Notes: generated by a model from the letters alone, not told the origin. 64,000 bases of DNA from Roridomyces roridus (GCA_029378245.1 JARKIF010000019.1:310001-374000), one strand, 5' to 3'; counted from the stretch's first letter, positions 47,478 to 59,881 are shown. A program made the numbers and translations.

Positions 47478-49127
47478 CGCACGGGGAGGGAGGGACACGG
47501 GCTGAGACACCGGATGGACTGGTTCATATGTTTAAGGCGAGCCGGAGGCAGCTGACGATGACGGGATGCACATGGTTAAGAAGTTGACGAAGAGCCACTT
47601 GTGCAGATCGCAGCATAGCAACTGCCAACGAATTGATTTTAACCGAGCGCAGACACATATAGGGCGAAGAATCTGGAGGAAAAGGAAGCCTCCGTCTGAG
47701 AGACGCGGAATTTCGAGCAAATTGGGCTCACTGTGAGTTTTCATCACGCATAGCTTCGAATTCTTCCGAGTGCCCTGGTCCGGTAGCAACTGGAAGACAT
47801 GTGTTGCGGTCCCACATGCGCGCTACGGTTGGCTGGCGTTGGTGAGTCCGATGGTGAGTACTTGAGTTGACAAGGCGGACTTGTCTGAATTTGGCACATC
47901 AAAACCAAATCAAAGCAAATCTTTCCTTCTGCTCAATGCTCAGTTGCAAAATTCTGGCCGGTAGTGCCATCCATCCTACAACTAACTGAATGCTACCGCT
48001 TGGATATCATATGCGACGCCAAATCTTCTCGCCGAAGTCGAAACCATTCCTTTAGTGGCCACATGATGCGGGGTCACGGGTAGCCATGCGTGGGCGCCGG
48101 CAAGGTGCTGGAATGGCCAAAAATGCGGGGAACTCAAACGTTGACATGTGCACCTCGCTCGCGTGAGAAGCACCGAAAAAAGAAAAGGCTCGTTCGATCG
48201 TCAAGAAGAAAAAGAGCTTGAATGCAAGTCACATTCTGCACATTGTCCGCAGGGTGGCGAGTCCCCAAGAGCACCGAGAAGATATACTACCTTGCGCTGA
48301 GTTCACGAGAGGTTCCGGATTAATGACCTCCGCGGGGACCCAGGGTGTATTGCCCGGAATGAGCTCGTCGAATTCAGATTGGGTAAAAGTCAACAACGAG
48401 AGATTCAGGAAGGGTCCTAGTATCGACTGGCGCCCCGCCGGAGAGTACCTTGCGGTATGAAGTTTATCTGGCCACATAAATCTGTGGTCCGAGAGCATGA
48501 GCAGGCGGAGCAGGTGATAATAAGTATCCTCCCGTTGAGACCCTGGCCAGCCTTGTTGAGATTGCGAGGATTTGAGCTTGTTCATTGAGCCAGATTCGAT
48601 ACTAGGCCGGGAATTCAGTCCGGTGAGGCATGGTAAGGGTCCTCCCCAGATTGAGTGAGAGTCTTCTGTGAGATTCCGACAGGGACTCGGCGAGATGATG
48701 GTGGTACGGGATCAAGGTTACCAGATCTGAGATCACAGATGCGGTGATTATCACAGGCGCTGCTCCCACGGTTGATGTTCATATCGAACTTGGCTCGCAA
48801 ACAAGACTTTCTCGCAGGTGAACAGTCGTTCTAGATTCGACCACTCTATTTAACGGTACACGGATCAGGAACGGGAAGACTTTTACTGGCGTCCATCAAT
48901 TAGCGTCCCTAGTCTGTCGCCCCCTCCGTGCCAGTGGGGACAACCTGTGCGGAATCAGCTTGTTCTCCCTGGCTTACAAACGCTTACAGAGCCCAAGTCG
49001 TAGCAATAGAGCAGTGAGTAAGCCTGAGTAAGCGTGCTTGGATTATTCGGAGATCAAACCCCCGAACCAATCTGTGGATTCTGTTCAAGTCCTTTAAAAG
49101 AGGCATCTAAACAACTGAAAACCGAAC
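47478..49127. other. Long divergent intergenic region
   Basis: 1.65 kb between the ceramidase and epoxide hydrolase starts. A 118-codon minus ORF (48229-48585) contains a coherent stretch (YYHLLRLLMLSDHRFMWPD) but matches nothing I know. No repeats were noted. Promoters of both genes lie here. Confidence 0.45.
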
Positions 49128-50696
49128 ATGCGCCTCACTTCTCGCTTGGTGTTCACCGCTGCTTTCGCCGCCACGGTTGTGGGCGCCACTTGCGACGAGT
49201 ACAATTTGGAGCCTTTCAAGATCGACCTCTGTGGGGGCATTCCGCACCTCAAGGCCCTCGTCAATAATACCTGGTTGCCGGAGAAGGCTCTGTATCCCGG
49301 CGCTGGGGTCGACAAAGGCGTCGAGTTGGATACCTTGCGCGAGTTGCGCAACGAATGGGTGACAACCTTTGATTGGGAAAAGCAGGAAGCTGAGCTGAAT
49401 CAGTAATTATAAGTATCGCGTTTGCTTGTCTGGAGATTATCTCATATGGTCCGATAGACTCGAACACTTCACCGCCGAGATCGAAGGGCAAGTTGTGCAT
49501 TTCGTGCACCAAAAATCGAAAGCTTCGGACGCCATTCCCGGGCCCGTCATTCTGATTCACGGATGGCCCGGTGAGTTTCTTCGAGCTCGTGCTGTCATTG
49601 CCTGCTCAATTAGTTTCTCTAGGCTCTTTCCACGAATTCCTCCCGGTCATCGAGCCATTGACTCAACCTTCGTTCAACGCGACCAGCGGAAAGAACGTCT
49701 CTTTCAATGTTGTGATTCCCTCGCTCCCCGGATTTGTCTTTTCCTCTCCACCGCCTCAGAACTGGACCGTCGACGATACCGCCAGAGTATTCAACACGTT
49801 GATGAGCGAGGTTCTGGGGTATTCGACGTACGCTGTGCATGGAACCGATTGGGTACGAGCATCTGTACCGGGTCGAAATAACGCTCACATGGATGCAGGG
49901 CGCTGGTGTGTCGTATTCCATGTACAGTTCCTTCAGCGAGACTGTGCGGGCAACCCACCTCGTATTCCTGCCGTTCACCCCGCCAACGGCCAAGATATTG
50001 CCGACAACAATATCACTCTGTCGGATGTTCAGAAGGTGACGCTGCAGCGAGATATAGAGTGGACCTCGACTGGGACTGGATATTTTGTTGAACTGCAGAC
50101 CAAGGTAAGCTCAGCCTATTGTCGTGTCTTTCATTCCCACTTAACCTCGTCTGTCCTCAGCCAAACGATCTTGGGCTGGCTCTGTATGACAGTCCTGTCG
50201 GACAGCTTGCCTGGATCGGAGGAAAATTCAAAATCTGTGCGTTCTTCGAATCCGTCTGGCTCCCTTCAATGTCTACTCACTCACAAACTCACCAGGGTCC
50301 GACCCACGCGCAGGAACCCCACCATCCGTATTCGACAACACCGCAATCCTCACTGCCATTTCACTCTACTACCTCACCCACACCTTCTTGTCCTCCGTCT
50401 GGATTTACGAACAGAACCAGAACGGGCTCAAGCCGGTATACACCAAAGCTCTGACCGACGCTCCACTCCTTTTCAGCCAATACGAGTACAATGTTGCGCT
50501 CTGGCCGGAAGAGTACGTCGCCAAGGTTGGGAATTTGGTGTCGTACAAAGGTGTGTGCCAACCATTATGTTGAAATTCGTGTGATGAGACTGATGCTGAA
50601 CGTCTAGCACATGATTTTGGCGTACATTCTGCTGGACTGGACAATCCTCCCGCTCTCCTCGAGGACATCCGTGATATGGCCAAGTACTTCCCGTGA
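49128..50696 (+). CDS. Epoxide hydrolase (EHN-type, secreted), one frameshift
   Basis: Exons 49128-49402, 49458-49570, 49623-49852, 49899-50104, 50161-50236, 50296-50550 and 50608-50696. The signal peptide is RLTSRLVFTAAFAATVVGA. The N-terminal EHN domain holds LRELRNEWVTTFDWEKQEAE and HFTAEIEGQVVHFVHQKS. HGWPG near residue 126 is the oxyanion HGxP motif. The nucleophile Asp is at about 205 in AVHGTDWGAG. The C-terminal base is the His in FGVHSAGLDNPPALL. In exon 4 the frame shifts near 49994: TPPTAK needs an extra base to continue into DIADNNITLSDVQK (AAGAT instead of AAGGAT). With one base restored the exons sum to exactly 415 codons. Either a sequence error or a fresh null mutation; the rest is well preserved. 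Related enzymes open epoxides of lipids and xenobiotics. Confidence 0.8.
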
Positions 50697-51288
50697 ATGT
50701 AAAAAGAGGCTCCGGTATCCCATAATGTCGATTCGTTTCCCGTATAGTAGTAATACCGTATATACACCTATCCCAGTTGTTGAGTCAAGGATTCCATTTC
50801 CATTTCCGCTTCGCACACTCGCATTCAAACAGACCGCGATTTCAACAAGCAATTCATCATCCCAGGGATTCACCGAAGCAAGCAGATGATGACATTCGAA
50901 TCCAGATACAGAGGAGAGAGATAAAGAAAAGAAAATTTGATGCAAGCTATGTTAGCTGCGGGTATATGTAACCTGGCATTCGGCGGTCGGAAGGCGAACG
51001 AAACCAAACGACCCAAGCACTGCTCGCACTAAAAGGACAATTCAGCTTCGTCGACAGCAACATAGAAAAAAAAACACGCACACATCAAACGACTCGACCA
51101 CCCCTTCAAGATCTTGAGGTAGGAAGTTTTGCTGGTGGCGAAAAAAAGTCGGGCGTCCCCTACAGTCTTCATGGCCGCACCAGAAACCCCGCTCGTGTCC
51201 CTCGAATTAGATCCTCTGTCGTGGTGGTTGAGCTTGACGCTGCGTTGGGCGCTTCTTCTGGTCGTATGGTGTTCGTCGCTAGCCGATT
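50697..51288. other. Convergent intergenic region, partly repeated at 24.7-25.1 kb
   Basis: 592 bp between the epoxide hydrolase stop and the membrane-protein stop. Its right half (about 50950-51288) is similar to 24720-25060, downstream of the paralogous membrane-protein gene, so the duplication included 3' flank. The membrane gene may extend further left than annotated. Confidence 0.5.
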
Positions 51289-52598
51289 CTCAACCGAGTT
51301 TTGCAGGTAGAGACGACCTGATGGCTTTCATTCTGTGTCGAGTTCAGTGATGGCAATGAAATGAAAAGTAAAGAGACATACCTGCGGCGTCGCCAGCGCC
51401 AATATTGTACCCTTGGGATTACGTTGCGGACCACGGGCATCTACTCGATAGTGAGTGGAAGAAATAATCAGTGGCAATGGGACGCACAATGTAGAAATAG
51501 CTATAGATGATGATGACGGGCGCGGCGATGAGCTGGGAAACGCGAGTCAATGACGGAAGTGGACCGCAAAATAAGATACTCACCACTTTCTGACTCCAAT
51601 GCGCGCGTACCCACATCGACTCCCATAGCAAACGCACAAGCTCGTGAAACTCTTTCTTCTGCATGATCCTCCAGTTGTTGTGGCGTTCCTTATAGAACCG
51701 GCGGAACTGTGCCAATTGTTCGCGCGCCTCTGGCGAAGAAGAGGCGAGGTCCTCTAAATCGTGAAACCACCTTCGAATTCCACGACCGAGTGGCTTGAGT
51801 TCGGATGACGTAAAGGAAATATCCGCCAAAAAGCGAAAGATCACCGTAGCAATCCAGGTCCAAAGGGATACAATTGCAACAAAGATCGGTAGACCACCAG
51901 GACGAAAAGATCGGACGATGGCCCAAATTGTGGACGGAAGGTGGAGCAGCGCCAAGTAAACGGTGCGAAGACAGGCCCACGAGGAATAGATCACCAGAGG
52001 TCCGGTGACGATCTGAATGAAGTGCATCAGTACCAAAAACTACAAACGAAAGGGGCAGGAGTACCGAAATAGTTTCCCATGAGAAGGTGGGACTAGCCAT
52101 TACAATGCGGCGTCGAATGTCTTCGATGCTTGGTGTGTATCCGTCACGGCAATAGAAGTAATAATACATCCAGAGTATCCGACGGAGCTTGGGATGCAAA
52201 GCCCACAGCAACCACGGACCCAGCGCGAGGCAGCTTCCCGAAAATATTTCGAGGTATTGAGCTTTGTCGAGACGGACTCGGTGGCGGGAGATGAAGGCGA
52301 CAGCGCGTCGCTGGGCGAGGACGATGAGGAGCCCGGCGAAATGACCGACAACCGCGAGGAATGCCGTCTTGAGATAATACAGGCCGTAGTCGTAGATATG
52401 TTGGATAAGACTGAGAATATCTAAAACCCTGTTCTCGAGTACCAGTGCTAGGCGGTATAGCATCAACTGGGGAAACAAGCTGTTCGAAGCGGGCGTCTTC
52501 GTCGTGGACGCATAGGCCAAAATGGTCATGAAGAGCGCGAAGAAGAACGAGAGCAGAAGGGGAAGGGGAAGGCGCGTGCGCCATAGATTATCGTACAT
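51289..52598 (-). CDS. Multi-pass membrane protein of unknown family (paralogue B)
   Basis: Paralogue of the protein at 25144-26716. Exons 52065-52598, 51584-52012, 51488-51532 and 51289-51440 are joined by introns of 47-52 bp. Hydrophobic helices begin near the N-terminus (LPLPLLLSFFFALFMTILAY), recur in LKTAFLAVVGHFAGLLIVLA and LEIFSGSCLALGPWLLWAL, and continue in the second exon (IVTGPLVIYSSWACL; LPIFVAIVSLWTWIATVIF). A charged segment with RRFYKERHNNWRIMQKKEFH then leads to a short helix exon (LIAAPVIIIYSYFYI) and a basic tail (VQYWRWRRRR). The last two exons match those of copy A in size and sequence pattern. It lacks the Thr/Pro-rich N-terminal extension of copy A. The exact stop is uncertain because a further intron is possible. 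Confidence 0.5.
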
Positions 52599-52788
52599 GA
52601 TTCATGAACTAGTCGGACTCTCTTTCATACACACTGTAGCAAACTATCACTCTCCTGTATAACGCTAGAACTTTTTTTGTAGGTACATCCAGTACTTAGA
52701 TTGTATGTATGCTAGATTTGTATCCGGACGAACCACCACCATCATCGATCATCGATCATCGATCATCTTCAATGCCATCTTTATAAGA

Positions 52789-52980
52789 GCATTCCCGTGA
52801 CCGTTAGGTAAGGGTTCCTACATAGCGAGCAGGTTTTGACAGCTCTGGCAGTAAACTGCTGTTTTTCAGCACTTTTGACTAAGCACATATCTTCTTGGTG
52901 GGTGCCGGGAGACGGCATGAAGCACCGCATCTGGATGACCAATGTAGAGTAAGCTGACGGCGCTTACGAGGCGGCTCTTT
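52789..52980 (+). repeat. Direct repeat, copy 1
   Basis: About 180 bp, similar to 54336-54515 with scattered mismatches. It includes a perfect core AGCAGGTTTTGACAGCTCTG and a second conserved stretch GACTAAGCACATATCTT. Spacing of about 1.55 kb and direct orientation would suit LTRs of a small degenerate element, but no TG...CA ends or target duplication were found. Confidence 0.6.
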
Positions 52981-54335
52981 CAGGCTCTTTCTCTCCTTCC
53001 GCTATCCTGTCAGTGTCTTCGCCCAATGGGACTCTACGTATACGCCAGTTTGCAGCCATCCCTTGTCGAATCTTGGTCGAATCTCAATGTCGATAGCTAT
53101 CCCTTGAAGCTATCAACGACCTTCTGACAATTCTCTTCCGAGTTTTCGGACAAACCCAGACAGGAGCACTACAATAAGGAGACTAGGCCGTCCAGGGCGT
53201 GTCTGGACTAGAATCGTCGCCGACAAACCACCCGCCTCCGCCTTGAAGTCAGAAGTCGCAGCGGTGCGCCTGAATTCACATGGCAATCACATCGGAATCT
53301 TCATCGACACGACATGCACTCCAAAAAAAACACGCCGGCATCAGCTGGTCCAAAGTCCGGGAAGGCCAAGACTCCCGGTACGCAGCTCCATACTCGACTT
53401 CCATCCCTAATGTTCTCGTTTCGTTCTAAGGAGGACAAATACTCCTCCTTCCTCTCCAGGCTTCCACAGATCCGCAATGTGAAGCATGTTAAGGTCGACA
53501 CCAAACCTTCGCCGCAGTAGTTGCTGTGCGAATCACCCCAGTGCCTGAAGAGTTGTCCAACTCCATTGTCGCTGTGGCGTGAGCGGTCGAGGGTGCGCAG
53601 AGCAGCGGCCAAGTATTGATGTAATACTGAGTGATCTTGTCTTTCCGACCTGTCCCCTGCCGTATGTGTGTGCAGTGCTGACCCAGATTCCGTCCTCGTT
53701 TGTTCTCCCACATTCGGTTTCTGACGTCGCTGCGAATTCTAGGTTCCTGCTAGGCACAAGTTACAACCACCTTCTCGCTTCTGCCGATTGTTGCAGACTC
53801 AGATTCAGAACCATCCAAGTGTATATTTTCTTCGATTGTGGAACAATGTCTCCAGTTCATCCCAGATGATTTGCCCAAGCTTTGTCCAAGCTCCGCCCCG
53901 TCAAAAATCCTTCACTTGTCCAACACTTGTCGTTCTGTGCGCCTTTTTGTAACGAATCACACACAGGTCCGTCAGGCTTCCCAGTATGCACAAGCTTTTC
54001 CTCCTCTCCTCTCCTTACAAGACAAGCTCCCAGGGACGCGCTGCCTCTATAACATCGGCTTGCACAGAAGACACTGCTTCAAGACAATCACCACTAACTT
54101 CAAGTTCGTGGTTCAACTTCGGCACTTGAGCCCGTCCGTTTGCTGTTTTAAATCTCGCAGATCTCCATGTACTGGCTCTCCGACTCGACTCCGAGGACAT
54201 CGATCCAATCTCGGGTAGCGAGGATGGGTACAACTTGCGGGCGTACTCTCCGGTATCTCAGCCTTGAGCAGCACCGAAACTCCAGCGGTCACGGGCCTTG
54301 CCGCTCGTCGGCCTTACCAGCTTATTTTTCACAAT

Positions 54336-54515
54336 TCCCGCTACCTTTAGGTAAGGGTTTCTTATAGGGAGCAGGTTTTGACAGCTCTGGCAGTAAATCA
54401 CATTTTTTCAGCAGTTTTGACTAAGCACATATCTTTTTGGCTGGTGCCGGAAGACGGCTTGAAGCACAGCATTTCAGTGACCATATTCGTGTAGAGTAAG
54501 CTGATGGAATTACGT
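54336..54515 (+). repeat. Direct repeat, copy 2
   Basis: Second copy of the repeat at 52789-52980, same orientation. Confidence 0.6.
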
Positions 54516-55565
54516 GGCGCTTGCTCTCTCTTCACTGCTACGATGTTTCGATGTCTTCACCTCGCTACGCAACGTTCTGCGACCAACCTTTGTCGACAAC
54601 CTTCGATGGTCACTCTGATACCACCAAGCTCCCTAGCTCATGTGTCCTGGGAGCCTCTACTTCACTGGCAGTCTTCAGGGTTTCTTACACTGCCCCTCAT
54701 CGACGGCACCAACTCTTCTACTCCAATCAACCCTCTGTGCACTCCGGAGACCTTGAATATGATCTTATCCGTGGATGAAATTGGTTGAGCATTTGCCTGG
54801 ACCGCCAAACGCTGCCACAGGCCACTTTTGCTTTGACCACCGGAGCCACACAGCCTGGAAAACTCCACTCAAGTATCGCGAATAGCAACACAACTTTGAC
54901 ACCCTTGCTAATGCATCCTAAGGCTCAATCCAACCCCCCGTAGACATAGATTGCGAGCTCGAACAAAACCCGAAGGTAGGTCTCTCGTTCATGTCTTTTC
55001 CTAATGTGACCGATTCACTGTTGTAGGCTTGTCATTTACACCGATCCAACTGCCAGCTGTAGCCCAGCCCATGGATGTGGATAGTGAGTCTGTACGAATC
55101 GCAGATGCCCTTGAAGGTAAGACATGACTTCCCATGGTCCGCTGATCCAATCTAATTGCTTCTTTGTTTGCTTCGTGAATGCGCTCTCTGTGGCGAGCGT
55201 CCAGCTTGTTCTTGTGCATCGTGAAATTCCAACTTTGCTGTCCCTGCTGAAACTGCTGAACCCGTTGAATTGTCTGCTGTTGCTGTTCGTATCATACGTG
55301 ATATATTTCTTGGATGTCATGTTACTCGAGCCCGTGTCCCAATCTTCCATGCAAAATTTGAAGCAGTTCATTGTGCCCTTGACTTGCATGTTGTGTTGAT
55401 TTTTTCATGATCATGCCATGTGATACACGTTTCCTTCCGATGTTTGTCAAACTGGCCATGGAGCCTGCCTCTCTCATAGATCAATGGGAACTTGCTAAAA
55501 AAAAACACGTGCATTCGATACTGAAAAAGGACATTTGAAGGACATATGCTCAAAGACAAAGATAT

Positions 55566-55738
55566 TGTAAACCTGCCGGTTCACATCACGGGAGTTTGCA
55601 CTGTTTACGCTTTGATCATCACTTCTTCTTGTCTGGTACTCTCATCCCTGTACGTGTACTCTACGATTCGATAACCACGCAACGGCCTCATTTGTTTCTT
55701 TCCTGTTCGATCTGAGTGTTTCTCTCTGTGAGTTTCCA
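55566..55738 (+). repeat. 5' LTR of the chromovirus
   Basis: 173 bp, starts TGTAAACCTGCC, ends GAGTTTCCA; nearly identical to 61915-62086. It is unusually short for a Gypsy LTR. Confidence 0.93.
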
Positions 55739-56327
55739 CTTTTGAAACAAATCTCTTTTCGTTGCCACCGTCTGTCGTCGCTTATTGAGGACGCGTCCTC
55801 GATTTGCTTCCATTACTGCCACTGCCCGTCTCGCTCGCCTCTTCCTTGAGTGCGAACGACTACCGTACCGTCTACCGTCCACCCCACCGTGACTGGCGTT
55901 GCCCTCGGGCTCGCAATTGGTCTTTTGACGTGCCACGTCACTGACCCTCGTTCTGCAGTCTTGCCGTTCTCTGCCTCCCAAACTGTCTCGCACCCCGAGC
56001 GTCCCTACCCCGCTGCTCACGCGTGCTGCAGCCACGCGAGCTGTCCCGTCGTCGCCGTCGACGCCGTTGACTGAGACCGAGTCGTCTTCGTCTCTCACAG
56101 AACCGCTCAAATCGTCCGAGTCGAGCCCCCTGCCTATCGAGATTGAGACCCCCCCCTCGCACGACCTCCTTCCTCACTTCTCCTCCTCTTCCTTCACCCC
56201 GACTCGCCCCATCTCCCCTCCCATAGTCTCCCAATCTCGTTCGCAGACACTCGTGCCCCAGACACTGTCTCCCGACGTTTCCGACGACTCGTTCGACCTC
56301 TCCTTCCTCACCGCTCCATCCGCATTC

Positions 56328-59300
56328 ATGTCCTCCCCGCTGTCCGTTGCCCCCGCCGAGGATGGTACTGCCATCATCATCAACGTGCCTAACAAGGCAC
56401 CCATTTTCGGACGCGGAAAGGTCACACCTGACGCGTGCGCCGAGTTCGTCAGCTTCTGCCGCGGATACTTCAATGCCCATTCCGTCCCCATCGCCGAGGC
56501 CGATCAGGTCGTCCGTATTATCAACTGTTTCCAGGACCCACGCATCACCTCGTGGACCCGGCCGGACGCTACCTACCAGAGATTGATCAAGATGACCTTC
56601 CTCGAGTTCATGACGTTGTTCAAGAAGAAGTTTCTTGACGCTGATTGGATCGACGTTCACCGCCGCAAAGTATTCTCGCGTCGTATGACCAAGGACGAGA
56701 CCTTTGATACCTTTCAAACCGATGTCTGCTCCATGGCCGCTCTCCTCACCGACGACCCCATCGCTTCCAAAATGCCTGACCTTGGCGTCGACGATGTCCG
56801 TATTCGCCACCATCTGGAGGCGGGCATGATTGACAGCCTCGCAGCCATGCTCTCCAACTCCGATGCGCCGAAGAAGACTGATTTTGACGAATGGATCGCG
56901 GCTGTCAATCTGGTGGATCGCAAACGTGTCGCTGACGCCGCAGATATGACCGCCGCGCTTGCTGCGGCATTGGCTGCCGAGAAGGAGAAGTTTGCTGCTG
57001 CTGCGGAGAAGGCTAAACGCAAGGCTGCGGCTCCCGACGACGTTCGTGCGGGCAAACGCCCCTTTGGAGGCGCGCGTAGTTCGTCCCTTGCCCCAGCATC
57101 CGCCGGACCCTCCACTCCTTCCTCATCGTCATCCACCCCTCGTCTCCCGCAGCTCCTCGACTCCGAACGTACCTTGTTGGACGCCAATGATGGGTGTCGC
57201 AAGTGTCGTCGTTTCTTCGCCGGCCACATGTCAAACTCTTGCCCGAATGGTTTTGCCAACGCAGTCAACTATCGGACCTTGACGCAGGCCGATGTCGATG
57301 CCGCGGCGTCGAAGAAACGTGGCAAGAGCAAGGCGATTGCCGCCGTTGTTTTCCCAAAGGACAATTCGATTGACGACAACGACGACAGTGTTGATGACGA
57401 CTCGCAGGATGTTACCGACGTGAGTCACCGCTCTTGTCATCTCTTTTGGGACTGTCTTCTGGATGGTCCCGGCTCCCCCTCTTCTGTCCCTGTCCGTGCT
57501 CTTATTGACGATGGTGCTCATCTCGTTTTAATAGACGAGTCGCTAGTCAACCGCTTGCAGTTACCGAAACATCGCCTCAGTAAACCCGAAGACTTTTCGC
57601 TTGCACTCGACTCTCCCACTGTTCCGATAACCGAATATGTTAAATTACGCACCGTGTCCACAGACCAGCAATGGACTTCTAATACCGTACGAGCTCTTAT
57701 TGTCTCAAATCTTTGTACTCCGTTGTTACTCGGCCTACCATGGCTTGAGAAGAATCATATTGTCATTGATCACCATGAGCGTTCAGTTGTCGACAAGCGA
57801 GTAAACTACGATCTATTCAAGCCATGCACCGCCCCTCCGCCGTTGAAGTCTCGTAAGTCGCCAATCGAGAGACGTCGTCAGACCAAACGTGACCACATTG
57901 CGATGGCGAAGGAGCTGAAATCCACCTGCGATGCACGGCGTACAAAGCTTGAGTCGGATCCTCGTTACGAGGAGTCTGTTAAAGTCGACGTTGTGGCCGC
58001 TGTCCGCAACCGAATTGTGACACTTGCCCAAAGAGCGGACTTGGACGCGAAGGCTGACAAGTTACGCGCTAAGTTTCCTATGCTGTTCGAGCCGATGCAT
58101 CACGTTGACATGTTGCCCACCGATGTCGTTTGCGAAATTAAGGTGAAGCAGGCGACTAAAGACCTCGAGTCCCGATCCTATTCCAGTCCGAGAAAATACA
58201 AGGACGCCTGGCAGACGTTGATAAAGAATCATTTGGAAGCTGGTCGCATTCGCCCTTCAACTTCCCCACACGCGTCTCCGGCTTTCCTGATCCCGAAAGC
58301 TGACAAGACTGCCCTGCCACGTTGGGTCAACGATTTCCGACGTTTGAATTCGATAACAATTCGGGATGCGTTCCCTCTGCCTAAAGTTGACGACATCCTT
58401 GCGGATTGTGCGAAAGGGAAGATCTGGTCGACAATCGACTTTACCGATAGTTTTTTTCAGACTCGTCTTGACGAGGACTCTATAAAGTATACTGCTGTTA
58501 ACACTCCTTTGGGCCTCTATGAGTGGCTGGTTATGCCTCAGGGCTTGAAGAACGCACCGGCAGTTCAACAGCGCAGAGTTACCGCTGCTCTTCGCGAATA
58601 TATTGGCAAAATATGCCATGTCTACCTGGATGACATCATTATCTGGTCGGAGAACGTCGAGGATCATGAACGAGATGTCAAATTGATTTTTGAGGCATTG
58701 CGCAAGGCGGGCCTGTACTGCAATTCAAAGAAGACGAAGCTGTTCCAGCACTCCGTGGCCTTCCTGGGTCATCAAATTTCCGAGCGCGGTGTTGAAGTGG
58801 ACACAGGCAAGGTTGAGCGCATCGTCAATTGGCCAACGCCTCGGTCCAGCACCAACGTCCGTGCCTTCCTTGGACTGGTTCGTTACATCAGCAAATTCTT
58901 GCCCAACCTGGCCGAATGGACTCCCACCTTGGAGAAACTGACAATGAAAGAGTGCGATAAACATTTCCCACCTTGGACGCGGGACCACCAGCGTGCCTTT
59001 GAAAACATTAAGAAGATTGTCGTCAGCCGTGATTGTCTTACTGTTATAGACCACGAAAATCGTGGTGAAAACCAACTTTTTGTGACAACCGACGCCAGCG
59101 ATAAACGCTCGGGCACCATGCTCTCTTACGGACCTACTTGGGACACGTCGAGACCGGTTGCCTTCGATTCCTGCAGTTTCAAAGGTGCTGAGTTAAACTA
59201 TCCCGTCCATGAGAAGGAGCTACTGGCTATTGTACGAGCTCTCCATCGTTGGAAGGTGGACTTACTCGGAAACGAGTTCACGGTGTTCACCGACCATCGC

Positions 59301-59465
59301 ACCTTGGAGAACTTTGGATCGCAGAAGGACCTCTCCCGTCGTCAGGCTAGATGGTCCGAATTCATGTCGCAGTTCGATTACACTGTCGTATATGTTAAAG
59401 GTGAAGACAACGCCGTAGCTGACGCGTTGTCTCGAACAGCTGGTACAGTTAAATTATCGCGTTAA
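56328..59465 (+). CDS. Chromovirus Gag-Pol, 5' part (Gag, protease, RT, RNase H)
   Basis: The frame is open from about 55930, but the first in-frame ATG is 56328 (MSSPLSVAPAEDG), so the true start may use a leader splice or a non-ATG codon. Gag is followed by an Ala/Lys-rich coiled segment, then a zinc knuckle (CRKCRRFFAGHMSNSC). The protease site reads ALIDDGAHLVLID, with DDG in place of the common DTG or DSG. RT shows WVNDFRRLNSITIRDAFPLP and YLDDIIIWS. RNase H shows TTDASDKRSGTML. The frame ends with a stop at 59463 inside the left end of the inserted TIR element; the coding sequence proper continues at 60050. No other stop or frameshift is present, consistent with recent insertion. Confidence 0.9.
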   Translation: MSSPLSVAPAEDGTAIIINVPNKAPIFGRGKVTPDACAEFVSFCRGYFNAHSVPIAEADQVVRIINCFQDPRITSWTRPDATYQRLIKMTFLEFMTLFKKKFLDADWIDVHRRKVFSRRMTKDETFDTFQTDVCSMAALLTDDPIASKMPDLGVDDVRIRHHLEAGMIDSLAAMLSNSDAPKKTDFDEWIAAVNLVDRKRVADAADMTAALAAALAAEKEKFAAAAEKAKRKAAAPDDVRAGKRPFGGARSSSLAPASAGPSTPSSSSSTPRLPQLLDSERTLLDANDGCRKCRRFFAGHMSNSCPNGFANAVNYRTLTQADVDAAASKKRGKSKAIAAVVFPKDNSIDDNDDSVDDDSQDVTDVSHRSCHLFWDCLLDGPGSPSSVPVRALIDDGAHLVLIDESLVNRLQLPKHRLSKPEDFSLALDSPTVPITEYVKLRTVSTDQQWTSNTVRALIVSNLCTPLLLGLPWLEKNHIVIDHHERSVVDKRVNYDLFKPCTAPPPLKSRKSPIERRRQTKRDHIAMAKELKSTCDARRTKLESDPRYEESVKVDVVAAVRNRIVTLAQRADLDAKADKLRAKFPMLFEPMHHVDMLPTDVVCEIKVKQATKDLESRSYSSPRKYKDAWQTLIKNHLEAGRIRPSTSPHASPAFLIPKADKTALPRWVNDFRRLNSITIRDAFPLPKVDDILADCAKGKIWSTIDFTDSFFQTRLDEDSIKYTAVNTPLGLYEWLVMPQGLKNAPAVQQRRVTAALREYIGKICHVYLDDIIIWSENVEDHERDVKLIFEALRKAGLYCNSKKTKLFQHSVAFLGHQISERGVEVDTGKVERIVNWPTPRSSTNVRAFLGLVRYISKFLPNLAEWTPTLEKLTMKECDKHFPPWTRDHQRAFENIKKIVVSRDCLTVIDHENRGENQLFVTTDASDKRSGTMLSYGPTWDTSRPVAFDSCSFKGAELNYPVHEKELLAIVRALHRWKVDLLGNEFTVFTDHRTLENFGSQKDLSRRQARWSEFMSQFDYTVVYVKGEDNAVADALSRTAGTVKLSR

Positions 59466-59702
59466 ACTGGGGTACTACCCCAGGGTTCAATGCATTAAAC
59501 TTGGGGTAGCCTTTAATACGTTAAACCAGGTTGTAATGCATTAAAACAGTGGGTTCACTGCTGGAAATAAAAGGCAACAAGCTGGTTTGAACTGAGGCAA
59601 AGGAGCAGTCAGGTGGCCTGCTCATTAAGAATAGTGGACTGATACTAGTACACTACACTGCTACAGGGCGCCAGTTTTTTTTAATGGCCACCCCACACCC
59701 CC

Positions 59703-59815
59703 CCAACCTAACCACCCTAACCTAACCTAACCTCCTAACCTCCTAACTATCCTAACCTAACCTCCTAACAGTCCTAACCATCCTAACCTAACCTACCTAA
59801 CCTAACAGTCCCTAA
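59703..59815 (+). repeat. Degenerate CCTAA(C) tandem array
   Basis: A short irregular array of cctaac, cctaacct and cctcctaa units inside the inserted TIR element. It resembles telomere-type repeats on the complementary strand, but it is interstitial and irregular and lies inside a mobile element. Confidence 0.7.
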
Positions 59816-59881
59816 CTGCCACTCACTGCTTAATCTGAGTTTGGGAGCATAGTGTGACTTCAATATTTTGTGATCTAAAAT

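Larger units (their letters stand above)
52599..55560. other. Repeat-rich, gene-poor region left of the chromovirus
   Basis: About 3 kb with short ORFs only. It contains two direct repeats (52789-52980 and 54336-54515) and a cggGccttgccgc-type segment at 54291-54325 that recurs at 62115-62150. A 68-codon ORF at 53314 (MHSKKNTPASAGPKSG...) lies between the repeats and has no recognised domain. It is probably the remains of an older element. Confidence 0.45.

Noticed and set aside
59703..59815. CCTAA array as a telomere or chromosome end
   Set aside because: The array is short, irregular and enclosed by TIRs inside a retrotransposon with coding sequence on both sides.
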